Shown piece by piece: positions 1 through 10,763 of a stretch of 64,000 nt of DNA. The first letter of the stretch is position 1, and every line of letters starts with the position of its first letter. A program made the translations under genes and the position numbers. The stretch covers positions 2,356,001 to 2,420,000 of the forward strand of contig NZ_CP031728.1 of assembly GCF_008806975.1 (NCBI RefSeq). The letters run 5' to 3'. The notes beneath the pieces were generated by a model that saw only the letters and a program-made list of their open reading frames with translations, did no database searches and was not told the DNA's origin. This stretch comes from Cellvibrio sp. KY-GH-1 (GTDB lineage Bacteria; Pseudomonadota; Gammaproteobacteria; Pseudomonadales; Cellvibrionaceae).

Positions 1-412
1 GAGGTGAGCGGCTACTGCGACGCAGCAATGCGCGTACACGCGCGGCCAGTTCCAGCGAGCTAAAGGGTTTGGTTAAGTAATCATCTGCCCCTAACTCAAG
101 CCCGAGCACACGGTCCAACTCGGTGGAGCGCGCCGTTAGCATAATGAGTGGCAAGTCTACGCCATTACTGCGCATCGCACGGCAAATATCCAAGCCATCC
201 ATACCGGGTAAACGCAAATCCAGAATCATGAGATCCCAGTGTTCCTCCAGCGCCATTTTAAGACCAAGGTCACCGCGCTCAACCACAACGACTTCTGCTT
301 GAAAATCTTGCAGATAGAGTTTGATCAGATTGCCCAGATCGGTTTCATCTTCTACCACTAAGAACCGGCGCTGGGGTGTTGGATGCAATGCAGTAACCTT
401 GGACGCGAACAT
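1..412 (-). CDS. OmpR-family response regulator, N-terminal part (cut by window start)
   Basis: The minus-strand frame opens at an ATG at 412 and runs off the window edge, giving 137 residues of a receiver domain. The acidic pair follows the first beta strand (LVVEDE), the phosphoacceptor is the aspartate of LMILDLRLPG (about residue 65), and the conserved lysine lies in YLTKPF (about residue 115). The last visible residues (ARVRALLRR) are the usual linker into a winged-helix OmpR/PhoB output domain, which would lie outside the window; that output domain is inferred. A partner histidine kinase may follow further downstream but cannot be seen. Confidence 0.85.
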   Translation of the reverse strand, partial: MFASKVTALHPTPQRRFLVVEDETDLGNLIKLYLQDFQAEVVVVERGDLGLKMALEEHWDLMILDLRLPGMDGLDICRAMRSNGVDLPLIMLTARSTELDRVLGLELGADDYLTKPFSSLELAARVRALLRRSSRSP

Positions 413-502
413 AATCAATCCTCTGAAAAGTGTCGGATACAGATGCACGACGCGCAGGTTTGTTTCAGTTGCGCTAAAAAAAATGCACGACGCAGAGAAC
501 AT

Positions 503-532
503 GCCTGATGTTATAAACCTATAACATCAGGC
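503..532. terminator. Perfect 13-bp inverted repeat between regulator and spondin genes
   Basis: Arms at 503-515 and 520-532 (GCCTGATGTTATA and its exact complement) are separated by 4 nt. The hairpin lies just downstream of the minus-strand gene ending at 543. On that strand a run of eight Ts follows only about 20 nt later, so it is not a textbook intrinsic terminator. It could instead be an operator for the regulator gene that starts at 412. Confidence 0.45.
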
Positions 533-542
533 GAACATGCCG

Positions 543-1376
543 TTATGGGGCCAAACGCGTAATCGTAATGCGCGCCACCGGGTTGTCCCAGCGATGCATT
601 TGGGTCAACACAGAATCGGTATTGCCGTCATCGCGCGTGATCACGCCCGGGTGCAGAGTCACTTGATTGGCAATGTCATCACGTTGCGCGTTAAATCCTT
701 CACCACCGGCGGCGGGGCCCGGAATACTGGCTTGAAGTTCGGTATTGTTTTCCGTCCCCGCATCGTAACTGAGTGCGTCAATCGTTCGGCTCTGACCAAT
801 CGCGAGCTGGTTGAGAGCCAAACTATTTAAACCGGTTAACGCATCATTGGTATTCACCAACATACTCAGCACGCTCAGATAAAACTCGCTTTCTTCAGCC
901 GTGGGCACCATGGCCGTTAGCGTGAACTCTTTGTAATTACCGGGGGCGGTCATCCCCGTGGTGGCATCGGCAATAATCACAGCTACATCGGCGCGCGCTT
1001 CACTCAGGTAATCCGCCGTTACGCCGGATTCAGCAATGACTTCAACACCCATGCTTGCCGGCATACCAACGGTGAAGGGCTTAAATGAAGCCTTGTGCAG
1101 CGCGTACGCAAAGGGAGATAAAGGTTGCGCTGTTGTGAGATTGGTGACTTTCACTGAATAACTCAAACGGGTCATTGCCATCGCACTGGAACTGGCCAGA
1201 GCACTGCTACTGGATTCAGTGCTGCTTGCCATCATGCTACTCGTCATTGCGCTACTCGCCATCGCGCTGCTCGTCGCCATAGTGCTAGACGTTGTGTGAT
1301 TGGTTTTTGAATCACTTCCGCCACAACCGCTCAACACCAACGCCATACCAATAAAACCAAACCATTGATAATTCAT
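543..1376 (-). CDS. Spondin-domain lipoprotein with Ser/Ala/Met linker
   Basis: 277 residues. The N-terminus is a lipoprotein signal with lipobox LSGC and lipidated Cys18, so an outer- or inner-membrane lipoprotein is expected. Residues about 28-68 form a low-complexity linker built almost only from Ser, Ala, Met and Thr. From about residue 71 (YSVKVTNLT) to the end the protein resembles the spondin_N family, matching its neighbour at 1388-2086 in layout: VTNLTTAQPLSPFAYALH near the start and NPVARITIT at the end. Bacterial spondin_N proteins are exported beta-sandwich proteins of unknown role. It starts 11 bp after the stop of the neighbour, so the two are probably one operon. The lipoprotein is the second gene and carries the only membrane anchor of the pair. 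Confidence 0.8.
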   Translation of the reverse strand: MNYQWFGFIGMALVLSGCGGSDSKTNHTTSSTMATSSAMASSAMTSSMMASSTESSSSALASSSAMAMTRLSYSVKVTNLTTAQPLSPFAYALHKASFKPFTVGMPASMGVEVIAESGVTADYLSEARADVAVIIADATTGMTAPGNYKEFTLTAMVPTAEESEFYLSVLSMLVNTNDALTGLNSLALNQLAIGQSRTIDALSYDAGTENNTELQASIPGPAAGGEGFNAQRDDIANQVTLHPGVITRDDGNTDSVLTQMHRWDNPVARITITRLAP

Positions 1377-1387
1377 GGTAGCGCTCC

Positions 1388-2086
1388 TTATTTAACCGTG
1401 AGGGTTACACGCGCAACCGGGTTTAACCAGCGCTGGCTGGATGCATTTATGTCACTGGTTCCGCCGCCAAGGTTGTGATCACCCAATACACCGCGATGAA
1501 TATGTACGAAACCCTCAGCGGTAGTAGCAACGCCTGTTCCCCCCTTGCCTACCAATGCTTCCAATGGTGGTGGAACTGGCATCCCTGCCATGCCTTTGGC
1601 ACCACTTCCACGTATTTCGTCGTTCGCTTCGGTTCCCGCGTCATAGGCATTTAACAGATAGGTATAAGTGCCCGGTTGCGTGGGCAAAGTGAGGTTGTTG
1701 AGTGCGACAAAGCCATCATTCGTTGGCAGCAGCATCGCCGCAATCGACAAGCGTGTATTAGCGACGCCCGGATCACCTAAATCAGCCATGGTGTATTTAC
1801 CTGGCATTAGCAAACCGGCAGCAGGGTTGACGATATTTTTTGCGCCCGCTGCGACAAAGTCGGCGTCAAGGCCACTGATATCGCCCCCTTCGGCCATTGT
1901 TTGCAAGTTCGCAGAGGCCGGCATTCCGCTGGTAAACAGCGTTGCCGCGGCGGGATGTGCGGAAACTAAAAGAGGGGTGAAATAGGTTCCGTGAGTCAGG
2001 TTTTCAATTTTTACGCTGTACTCGACAGCAAAGGTTGATGAGGCAAGTGTGAATGCGATTAAACCAGCGAAAAGTTTCTTTTTCAT
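1388..2086 (-). CDS. Secreted spondin-domain protein
   Basis: 232 residues with a Sec signal peptide (MKKKLFAGLIAFTLASSTFA, cleavage near residue 20), then a spondin_N-like domain over the whole mature chain: VKIENLTHGTYFTPLLV at its start and NPVARVTLTVK at its end. The domain usually appears as a lone extracellular module in bacteria and its ligand is unknown. First gene of a two-gene operon with the lipoprotein at 543-1376; the two mature domains are clearly paralogous by eye, pointing to tandem duplication followed by gain of a lipobox and linker in one copy. Upstream sequence has a purine-rich ribosome-binding site (GGAGCGC) before the ATG. Confidence 0.8.
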   Translation of the reverse strand: MKKKLFAGLIAFTLASSTFAVEYSVKIENLTHGTYFTPLLVSAHPAAATLFTSGMPASANLQTMAEGGDISGLDADFVAAGAKNIVNPAAGLLMPGKYTMADLGDPGVANTRLSIAAMLLPTNDGFVALNNLTLPTQPGTYTYLLNAYDAGTEANDEIRGSGAKGMAGMPVPPPLEALVGKGGTGVATTAEGFVHIHRGVLGDHNLGGGTSDINASSQRWLNPVARVTLTVK

Positions 2087-2471
2087 AGTGCGCTCCTGTG
2101 AATGTTATTAGCACAGGTAGATTGCCCACAGAATCAGGGGCAATCATCACACGCATATCACAAAGTTATCACGTTTCTATCCCGACACTTATTTCCACAC
2201 GCATTTCAACTTATCGCTGCAAGCTCAGTTCAACGGATAGCGGTTCGCCTATTTCTACCGCTACGCGCGCGGATAGCCGAATCGCTGCTTAGGTCAGCAG
2301 GCTCAATAAACCGGGTAACAATAAATGGCGTTAGCCCAACCAGTGCGCCGTTATTATTTCAATTTTGGGAACAATCAATTGCAAATTTTAGGTATTCAAC
2401 ACCAAATTGATCATTGGCAATATGACTCCTGTGCAGTTAGCACTCACCGTAAATTAATCTGGAGATCAAAA
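2087..2471. other. Intergenic region between spondin operon and YHS/bufferin operon
   Basis: 385 bp holding the divergent promoters of the spondin pair (minus) and the YHS-bufferin genes (plus). Short open frames here (for example 2098-2292 and 2102-2410) have no family features and no good ribosome-binding site, so I do not call them genes. I see no convincing promoter hexamers or metal-regulator operator. Confidence 0.5.
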
Positions 2472-2942
2472 ATGTCTAGCTCAAAAACGTTCAAAACTTT
2501 TCTTATTGCTGTAGGTATTTTTTTAACGGGTCACAGTTTTGCTGCTGACTCGGATGCAAATGCCGATGCAAACGATGTAGCTATCCATGGCTACGACACT
2601 GTTGCTTATTTCACTAAAAGCACACCAACCCAGGGCACAACTCAATTTACTGCAACATACAAAAACACCATTTATCAATTTGTAAGTGCAGAGAATCGCG
2701 ATAAGTTTCGCGCCGCTCCTGAAAAATATGCACCACAGTTTGGCGGTCACTGTGCAATGGGTGTAGCGCTGAATAAAAAATTGGATGTAGATCCAACGGC
2801 GTGGCGAATTGTTGAAGGAAAACTCTACTTGAACTTGAACAAACAAGTTCAGGAAAAATGGTTATCCGATGTTCCGGGCAATTTAAAAACCGCTTATGAA
2901 GTATGGCCAACCATTAAAGACAAACCGGCTGCTTCACTGTAA
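2472..2942 (+). CDS. Exported YHS-domain protein
   Basis: 156 residues from the ATG at 2472, which is preceded by TCTGGAGA; longer upstream frames lack a ribosome-binding site and would bury the signal peptide. A Sec signal ends near HSFA, then a short Asp/Ala/Asn-rich spacer and a YHS domain: DVAIHGYDTVAYF, a Phe/Tyr-rich strand, FRAAPEKYAPQFGGHCAMGV. YHS domains of this exported type are thought to bind metal; the His and Cys of GGHCAMG are candidates. It lies 60 bp upstream of the bufferin precursor gene in the same direction with no obvious terminator between, so joint expression and a role in copper handling are reasonable inferences. Confidence 0.8.
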   Translation: MSSSKTFKTFLIAVGIFLTGHSFAADSDANADANDVAIHGYDTVAYFTKSTPTQGTTQFTATYKNTIYQFVSAENRDKFRAAPEKYAPQFGGHCAMGVALNKKLDVDPTAWRIVEGKLYLNLNKQVQEKWLSDVPGNLKTAYEVWPTIKDKPAASL

Positions 2943-3002
2943 TTAACACACATTGCTCTGCTGAAATAATTCAGCAGAGCCCTGCCAAAAAGGAAACATT
3001 CT

Positions 3003-3293
3003 ATGAAACAGCAATTAATTATTGCCTCCGCGCTCGCCGCTGTATTGGCGGCCGGCTTGAGCAGCCCAAGCTTTGCGGATAACAGCGGAAAGGAAAAGTG
3101 CTACGGAATCGCGAAAGCGGCGCAAAATGACTGCGCCAACCTGAGCGGCTCACATTCCTGTGCAGGTATGGCAACGACAGATAATGACCCGGGTGAATGG
3201 ATGTTAGTGGCCAAAGGAACTTGCGAAAGTCTGGGCGGACTTTCAAAAGAGCAAGCAGAGATAAAACTGAAGCAACAACAATCCGCTAAATAA
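3003..3293 (+). CDS. bufA: Bufferin precursor (DUF2282, copper-binding RiPP)
   Basis: 96 residues: signal peptide ending SFA before Asp26, then a small mature chain with four cysteines at 33, 44, 53 and 74 in the contexts [20 protein letters not shown] and [10 protein letters not shown]. This is the DUF2282 pattern. In the characterised bufferin systems a DUF692 (MNIO) enzyme oxidatively modifies the cysteines into thiooxazole-type heterocycles and the peptide then binds copper in the periplasm. The next three genes (3325-5457) are the full partner set, which makes the assignment firm. Ribosome-binding site AAAGGAAA precedes the ATG. The Lys/Gln-rich tail (about 82-96) lacks cysteines. Confidence 0.88.
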   Translation: MKQQLIIASALAAVLAAGLSSPSFADNSGKEKCYGIAKAAQNDCANLSGSHSCAGMATTDNDPGEWMLVAKGTCESLGGLSKEQAEIKLKQQQSAK

Positions 3294-3324
3294 TTTTATC
3301 GTTCCCTGTTTAGGATCAGAAATC

Positions 3325-4242
3325 ATGACTACGTTTACTCAATTACCAGGGCGACGCCTGAGCCCACACGCAGTAGGTGTTGGTCTACGTAGTCAACACT
3401 ACCAAGCCGCACTCAACCATGAAAATCCATCACCATCATTACTACCGGATTTTGTTGAGGTTCACGCGGAAAATTTCTTTGCTCGCGGTGGGCTAGCGGC
3501 CAAGGTGTTGGCCGATGTACGCGAACAATATGCGCTGAGCATTCACGGAACCGCGCTTGGGCTAGGTTCTTACGCGGGGGTATCCGCGAAACACTTGGCA
3601 AATATCAAGCAACTCAATGAACACTTCGATCCACTGCTATTTTCTGACCACGCCGCCTTTACCCTTGCGGATATTAATGGCCAGTCAATTCACAGCGGTG
3701 ATTTACTACCCGTAGAATTTACCGAAAAATCGCTCGTTGCATTTGAGCGAAACATTAACCAGGTTCAAGACGCATTAGGACGAATAATTTTATTGGAAAA
3801 CATTTGCAGCTACGTACCGGCAGATTGGTTTTCTTCGCATTCCAGTGAGTACAGCGAGCCGCAGTTTCTGGTAGAAATTTGTAAACGAACAGGCTGCGGC
3901 CTGCTCATCGACCTGAACAATCTGGTTGTTAATGCAGTTAACGAACAAGAAAAACAAATTGATCATTACACCTACAATTGGTTATGCCAAATTCCTCCTG
4001 AGTATGTGGGTGAATATCACCTCGCCGGCTGTGCAGCGGTCGAACCCGGAGAAATTATGGTGGATGACCATAGTGAAGAAGTGTCGCCACCGGTTTGGAA
4101 TGCCTATGAACAGGCACTAACGCTAATTGGTCCGCGCCCGACATTACTGGAGTGGGATACACAACTTCCCACCTGGGAGAAATTATTGCAGGAAGCGAAA
4201 AAAATTCGCGAATTTGCGCAGCAGGCCTTACATCATGAATGA
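3325..4242 (+). CDS. bufB: Multinuclear non-heme iron oxidase (DUF692/MNIO), bufferin-modifying enzyme
   Basis: 305 residues, normal for DUF692. The TIM-barrel iron ligand motifs are visible: FVEVHAENFF near residue 43-52, SIHGTALGLG, FSDHAAFT, LLENICSYV, LIDLNNLVVNA and YHLAGC, ending with LLEWDTQLPTW. Family knowledge: MNIOs use a di- or tri-iron centre and oxygen to convert cysteine residues of a RiPP precursor; here the substrate should be the four-cysteine peptide encoded 31 bp upstream. The 3' end overlaps the next gene by 8 bp, so the two are translationally coupled. It should act in the cytosol before export of the peptide. Confidence 0.9.
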   Translation: MTTFTQLPGRRLSPHAVGVGLRSQHYQAALNHENPSPSLLPDFVEVHAENFFARGGLAAKVLADVREQYALSIHGTALGLGSYAGVSAKHLANIKQLNEHFDPLLFSDHAAFTLADINGQSIHSGDLLPVEFTEKSLVAFERNINQVQDALGRIILLENICSYVPADWFSSHSSEYSEPQFLVEICKRTGCGLLIDLNNLVVNAVNEQEKQIDHYTYNWLCQIPPEYVGEYHLAGCAAVEPGEIMVDDHSEEVSPPVWNAYEQALTLIGPRPTLLEWDTQLPTWEKLLQEAKKIREFAQQALHHE

Positions 4243-5020
4243 GGCAAACACACCCAACGCGCAAGAGGCCTTGTTGAAGGCAATCTGTAGCCCCGGTCTT
4301 TCACTTAATCCACGCATCGCGGTGTATCAACGCAATCGTTGGGCCCAAGCTGAACGAGCGCTCGCCATTAGTTTTCCAACTGTTGCTAAATTGCTCGGAG
4401 AGGGATTTAGTGGACTCAGTCGTGAGTTTCTACTCGCCTATCCCAATCGATTTTCCGACTGGGGCGAATGGGGAGAAGAATTATCAGAGTTTATTGCGAA
4501 TCAAATTTCCACTTCGCACCTAGCCTATTTGCCCGAATCCGCGCTCCTGGATTGGTGCATTCACGGTGTGGAGCGCGCCGAGAGCACCGGGTTTGCGAGT
4601 GCATCGATTACCCTGCTCAGCGAGCTGAATCCGGCGCAGATCGGAATTAAATGCAATACCAACATTCGTTTTCTATGGACTTACCACCCTGCGTTTGAAA
4701 TCTGGAAAATGCATCAAGAGGATGAAGACTTTTCAGAATGGTCGGAAAGAGCGCGGGAAAAGTTAGCCGCCCCCAGTGCATCACCGGCATGCATACTTAT
4801 TTCACGTCCATATTGGAAAGCTACCCTAACGCCAATTCGCCATAGCGAATACACATTCATAAGCTCGATTTTAAGAGGCAACTCGTTACTCGTCGCACTC
4901 ACCGACGTAGAAAACACAGACTTTGATTTTACCTCCTGGCTGCCCAACGCCCTAACCAATGGCTGGATCGCAGAATTTTATCCATTACCAACCCACGCTT
5001 TAAAGGATCGCATCTCATGA
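4235..5020 (+). CDS. bufC: DUF2063 partner protein of the MNIO enzyme
   Basis: 261 residues from the ATG at 4235, which lies inside the end of bufB; the open frame extends upstream to 4127 but only through bufB code. The N-terminal half (about 8-95) fits DUF2063: a helical stretch with SLNPRIAVYQRNRWAQAERAL and FPTVAKLLGEGF. The C-terminal half is typical of the HvfC/BufC group that supplies a substrate-recognition domain. Family knowledge: the protein binds the MNIO enzyme and presents the precursor peptide. Stop codon overlaps the start of the DoxX gene by 4 bp (ATGA). Confidence 0.88.
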   Translation: MNEANTPNAQEALLKAICSPGLSLNPRIAVYQRNRWAQAERALAISFPTVAKLLGEGFSGLSREFLLAYPNRFSDWGEWGEELSEFIANQISTSHLAYLPESALLDWCIHGVERAESTGFASASITLLSELNPAQIGIKCNTNIRFLWTYHPAFEIWKMHQEDEDFSEWSERAREKLAAPSASPACILISRPYWKATLTPIRHSEYTFISSILRGNSLLVALTDVENTDFDFTSWLPNALTNGWIAEFYPLPTHALKDRIS

Positions 5021-5457
5021 TTATCAATCACTACTATCATTTTGAACAAAAGCTAGCGCCCATTCTGGCGGTCAGCAAACGTTTTTTTAATCTGCTCATC
5101 CGGCTTTACATTGCTCAGATTTTTTTCCGTTCCGGGCTAACCAAGCTGCGCGATTGGGATTCAACGCTATTTCTATTCGAAGAGGAATATCAGGTTCCGC
5201 TACTGCCTCCGGAAACGGCGGCGTATCTCGGCACAGGCGGTGAACTTTTGTTCCCGATCTTATTAGCATTGGGCTTATTCACCCGTTTTGCCGCTTCAGG
5301 ATTGTTTGTCGTAAACCTGGTTGCAGCCCTGAGTTTACCTGACCTATCAGCCACAGCATTGCTACAACATGGCATATGGTGCGCGGGGACTGTGTATATC
5401 ATCCTCCACGGCGCTGATAAGCTTTCCATCGATTTTTTGCTGAAAAGACGGAATTAA
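5017..5457 (+). CDS. bufD: DoxX-family membrane protein of the bufferin operon
   Basis: 146 residues with four predicted membrane segments (about 26-46, 69-90, 92-112 and 117-135). The first carries the DoxX hallmark LYIAQIFFRSGLTKLRDW, and GTGGELLFPILLALGLFTR follows. DoxX proteins often close DUF692-DUF2063 operons; the exact role is unknown, and an electron-transfer or redox role at the inner membrane is a common suggestion. It overlaps bufC by ATGA and is followed within 25 bp by an intrinsic terminator, marking the operon end. Confidence 0.85.
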   Translation: MIINHYYHFEQKLAPILAVSKRFFNLLIRLYIAQIFFRSGLTKLRDWDSTLFLFEEEYQVPLLPPETAAYLGTGGELLFPILLALGLFTRFAASGLFVVNLVAALSLPDLSATALLQHGIWCAGTVYIILHGADKLSIDFLLKRRN

Positions 5458-5480
5458 ATTGGATTTTTTCACCTAAAAAG

Positions 5481-5507
5481 AAAAGCCCGGCGTTTAACCG
5501 GGCTTTT
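5481..5507. terminator. Bidirectional intrinsic terminator between bufD and katG
   Basis: AAAAGCCCGG at 5481-5490 pairs with CCGGGCTTTT at 5498-5507 around a 7-nt loop. It is T-rich on both strands, so it can end the plus-strand bufferin operon and the minus-strand katG transcript. Confidence 0.9.
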
Positions 5508-5523
5508 GCTTTTTTGTTACTCA

Positions 5524-7752
<2,229 letters not shown>

Positions 7753-7949
7753 TTAAGACAAGACAACCTTAGCCCAAACCCTATCAATTAGTTAAATTTA
7801 TATTTAATAACAAACTAATAGCAAATTTTAATAATTGGTGCAGAGCCACGTTTTTACCGGGTTTCAGGTGGGCGCTAGAAGCAAGGATTGTTAGCAGGAA
7901 ATGTTTAATTTAAAAAAAATCGATGACCCTGGAGTCAATTTCAAATGCT

Positions 7950-7980
7950 CAAGGGCAAACCTACACACGATTCGCCCTTG
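7950..7980 (-). terminator. Stem-loop downstream of kup
   Basis: CAAGGGCAAA (7950-7959) and TTCGCCCTTG (7971-7980) pair over 10 positions with one wobble and an 11-nt loop, 18 bp after the kup stop on the minus strand. No T-run follows directly, so termination would be weak or factor-dependent. Confidence 0.4.
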
Positions 7981-7998
7981 TACAGCAGAGTGGCGGGA

Positions 7999-9936
7999 TT
8001 AGATTTGCACCCGAGTTCCCAGCTCAATCACCGCGTTATCGGGTAAACGGAAAAACTCCACTACGCCGCCGGCATTGCGAGTCATGGCTGAGAATAACCG
8101 TTCGCGCCAAGGTGCCATACCGCTGCCGGGCGTAGAGACAATTGATTCTCGACTCAAAAAATAACTGGTTTGGAAGTGTGGCACCACTAATCCGTGCTGC
8201 TCACATAATTTCAGTGCACGCGGCACATCGGGCGCATCCATAAAACCAAAGGTCAAGGTTACTCGCCAGAAACTATTACCCAACACTTCCATCTGTATAC
8301 GCGACGCTTCGCTAACCCAGGGCTCGTCAGCAAACTGCACCGTGAGAATTAAATTGCGCTCATGTAAAACCTGATTGTGTTTTAAATTGTGTAGCAATGC
8401 CTGAGGCACAGTGGAGCCATCAGCCACCATATAAATCGCGGTGCGCGCGGCACGCTGGATTTCTTCCGGGCGCAAGGTTTGCAAAAAAGGTTTCAACTCC
8501 ACGCCCTCGCGGTGAATAGTCTGCATCACAATCGCACGGCCGCGCTGCCAGGTACTCATAATTAAAAATAACAGCGCGGCGACGAGCAGCGAAAACCAGC
8601 CGCCATCAAAAAATTTCAGTGCGCAACCCGCAACCAGGAAAATATCCAGCGCGAAAAAAAACACAGTTGCGCCCAACGCGATTGGCAAGGGTAACTTCCA
8701 GCGACCACGCACCACAAAAAATGTGAGCAGTGTCGTGGTCGCCATAGTGACCGTCACCGCAATACCGTAAGCACCCGCAAGGCCAGATGAACTTCCAAAA
8801 AATAACACCACAGCAATAACGCCCAGCAATAACATCCAATTGACCGCCGGCATATAGATTTGCCCAGCCTCACGCGCGGAGGTATGCAGCACCGCCATGC
8901 GTGGCAAAAACCCCAACTGAATCGCCTGGCGTGTCATTGAGTAAGCGCCGGAAATAACAGCTTGCGACGCAATAATTGCAGCGAGCGTGGCGATAATCAG
9001 CGCAGGCCAAATTAACGTTTGCGGAAACAATTTATAAAATGGATTGGCGATCGCTGCGGGATCCGCCAAGAGCAGTGCCCCTTGCCCCATATAATTCAAC
9101 GCGAGCGATGGCAACACTAAAAAAGTCCAGGCGATTTGAATCGGCTTGCGACCAAAGTGGCCCATATCGGCATAGAGCGCTTCTGCACCGGTGAGCGCCA
9201 GTACAATTGCACCTACCGCCGCAAACACGAACCATCCGCGTCCCGTCATAAATTGCCAAGCCTCCAGCGGATTTAACGCCGTGAGAATCATCGGCTGCGC
9301 CATAATGTGAGCAACACCGGATACCGCCAGCATTAAAAACCATACAGTGACAATCGGCCCAAATACTTTTCCCATAACCCCCGTACCAAAACGCTGCACC
9401 AGAAACAAACTGATTAAAATCGCGAGCGTAATTGGCACAACCAAAGGCTTGAGTGCGGGGGTTGCTACTTCCAAACCTTCCATGGCCCCCAACACAGAAA
9501 TGGCCGGCGTGATAATGCTATCGCCATAAAACAGCGTTGCACCAAATAGACCGATTAATAAAATTCCGCGCCGTAAATAAGGTTGCTTACTCACCGTTTG
9601 TGCAGCGAGCGCCGTGAGTGCGAGCGAGCCACCTTCACCGCGATTGTCAGCACGCAGAATTAGCAGCACATATTTAATCATCACCACCAACATCAACGCC
9701 CAAAAAATGGTAGAGATAGCACCAATAATATGTTGCGCATCCAAGGGTACACCGGTGGCCGGCGCAAAAATTTCTTTTACGGTATAGAGAGGGCTGGTGC
9801 CAATATCACCATACACCACGCCGATGGCCGCCAGGCTGAGTGCGGCGAGACTTTGTTTGGCGGGCGTTGTGGAATGAAGCAGCGCCGATTCGGCAGCGCT
9901 CGCTAGTGATGAAGTCGATACGGAAGAGTCTGTCAT
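7999..9936 (-). CDS. kup: Low-affinity potassium transporter Kup
   Basis: 645 residues. The KUP/HAK/KT signature [18 protein letters not shown] lies at about residues 39-56, and roughly twelve membrane segments fill residues 30-460; a hydrophilic C-terminal domain of about 180 residues follows, as in E. coli Kup. It imports potassium, probably by proton symport, across the inner membrane. The gene starts 89 bp after the stop of the KdpE-like regulator gene on the same strand with no strong terminator between, so it may be a target or an operon member of that two-component pair. N-terminal extension of about 27 Ser/Ala-rich residues is variable in the family. Confidence 0.95.
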   Translation of the reverse strand: MTDSSVSTSSLASAAESALLHSTTPAKQSLAALSLAAIGVVYGDIGTSPLYTVKEIFAPATGVPLDAQHIIGAISTIFWALMLVVMIKYVLLILRADNRGEGGSLALTALAAQTVSKQPYLRRGILLIGLFGATLFYGDSIITPAISVLGAMEGLEVATPALKPLVVPITLAILISLFLVQRFGTGVMGKVFGPIVTVWFLMLAVSGVAHIMAQPMILTALNPLEAWQFMTGRGWFVFAAVGAIVLALTGAEALYADMGHFGRKPIQIAWTFLVLPSLALNYMGQGALLLADPAAIANPFYKLFPQTLIWPALIIATLAAIIASQAVISGAYSMTRQAIQLGFLPRMAVLHTSAREAGQIYMPAVNWMLLLGVIAVVLFFGSSSGLAGAYGIAVTVTMATTTLLTFFVVRGRWKLPLPIALGATVFFFALDIFLVAGCALKFFDGGWFSLLVAALLFLIMSTWQRGRAIVMQTIHREGVELKPFLQTLRPEEIQRAARTAIYMVADGSTVPQALLHNLKHNQVLHERNLILTVQFADEPWVSEASRIQMEVLGNSFWRVTLTFGFMDAPDVPRALKLCEQHGLVVPHFQTSYFLSRESIVSTPGSGMAPWRERLFSAMTRNAGGVVEFFRLPDNAVIELGTRVQI

Positions 9937-10025
9937 AACAACTACCTGTGTAATATGCAGTGGGCAATGAATACACAGGCAGTATGTACAAGGCGATATC
10001 AGGATCGCATAAGTATGAACTTTAA

Positions 10026-10763
10026 TTACGCTGAACCAGGCGTAATATCAGTAGCATCTAACAAACGATAACCAATACCGGGTTCCGTTAATAAAAATTC
10101 AGGGCGCGCGGGGTTTTGTTCCAGCTTTGCGCGCAGCTGCCCCATATACAAACGCAAATAATGGGTGTGATCAATAAATTCCTGACCCCACACATCCAGC
10201 AGTAATTGGCGGTGATTTACCACCTGCCCGGCACTGCGTACCAAACGCGCTAATAAGTTAAATTCAGTGGGAGTGAGATGAATGGCCGCGCCATTTTTAG
10301 TCACACTGTGATTGGCCAAATCGACAGACAATGCCGCATATTCATAGCGAGTAATAGCGGGGCGAAGATGTGCGCCGCGATGCCGCATCGCAACGCGAAT
10401 ACGGGCCAATAATTCACCGATACTAAAAGGCTTTACCAAATAATCATCGGCACCGGCATCAAGCAAATTAATTTTTTGGTCGTCGGCTTCACGTGCGGAA
10501 ATAATAATGACCGGCGTATTCTGACGGCGACGTAAACGATTCAAAAATTCGCTACCATCGCCATCAGGTAATCCCAAATCCAGCAGGATTAAATCAAACG
10601 CCGGGGTTTTATGTTCACCGTCCAGCTGTGTTTGCCCATAGATTGCATGGGCTTCCGACAAGCTTGCAGCAGTAATAACGTCATAACCTTCCACTATCAA
10701 TGACGAGCGAAGGGCTCCTCGCAGTTCGCGATCATCTTCCACTAACAATAAACGCAAACTCAT
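10026..10763 (-). CDS. KdpE-like response regulator
   Basis: 245 residues from the ATG at 10763 (GGAG 8-9 nt upstream; the longer frame to 10811 reads through the kinase gene). Receiver domain about 3-125 with acidic VEDD, phosphoacceptor Asp62 ([13 protein letters not shown]) and Lys in YLVKPFS. A winged-helix OmpR output domain follows, with [14 protein letters not shown] and [17 protein letters not shown] typical of KdpE. The start overlaps the kinase stop by 4 bp (ATGA). In known systems KdpE activates kdpFABC; no kdpFABC is present here, whereas kup follows directly. Confidence 0.9.
   Translation of the reverse strand: MSLRLLLVEDDRELRGALRSSLIVEGYDVITAASLSEAHAIYGQTQLDGEHKTPAFDLILLDLGLPDGDGSEFLNRLRRRQNTPVIIISAREADDQKINLLDAGADDYLVKPFSIGELLARIRVAMRHRGAHLRPAITRYEYAALSVDLANHSVTKNGAAIHLTPTEFNLLARLVRSAGQVVNHRQLLLDVWGQEFIDHTHYLRLYMGQLRAKLEQNPARPEFLLTEPGIGYRLLDATDITPGSA

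Noticed and set aside
1150..1300. CRISPR-like repeats
   Set aside because: They are codon-level Ser/Ala/Met repeats of the lipoprotein linker, with no spacers.
2098..2410. Two short plus-strand ORFs upstream of the YHS gene
   Set aside because: No ribosome-binding site, no family features; lie in a promoter region.
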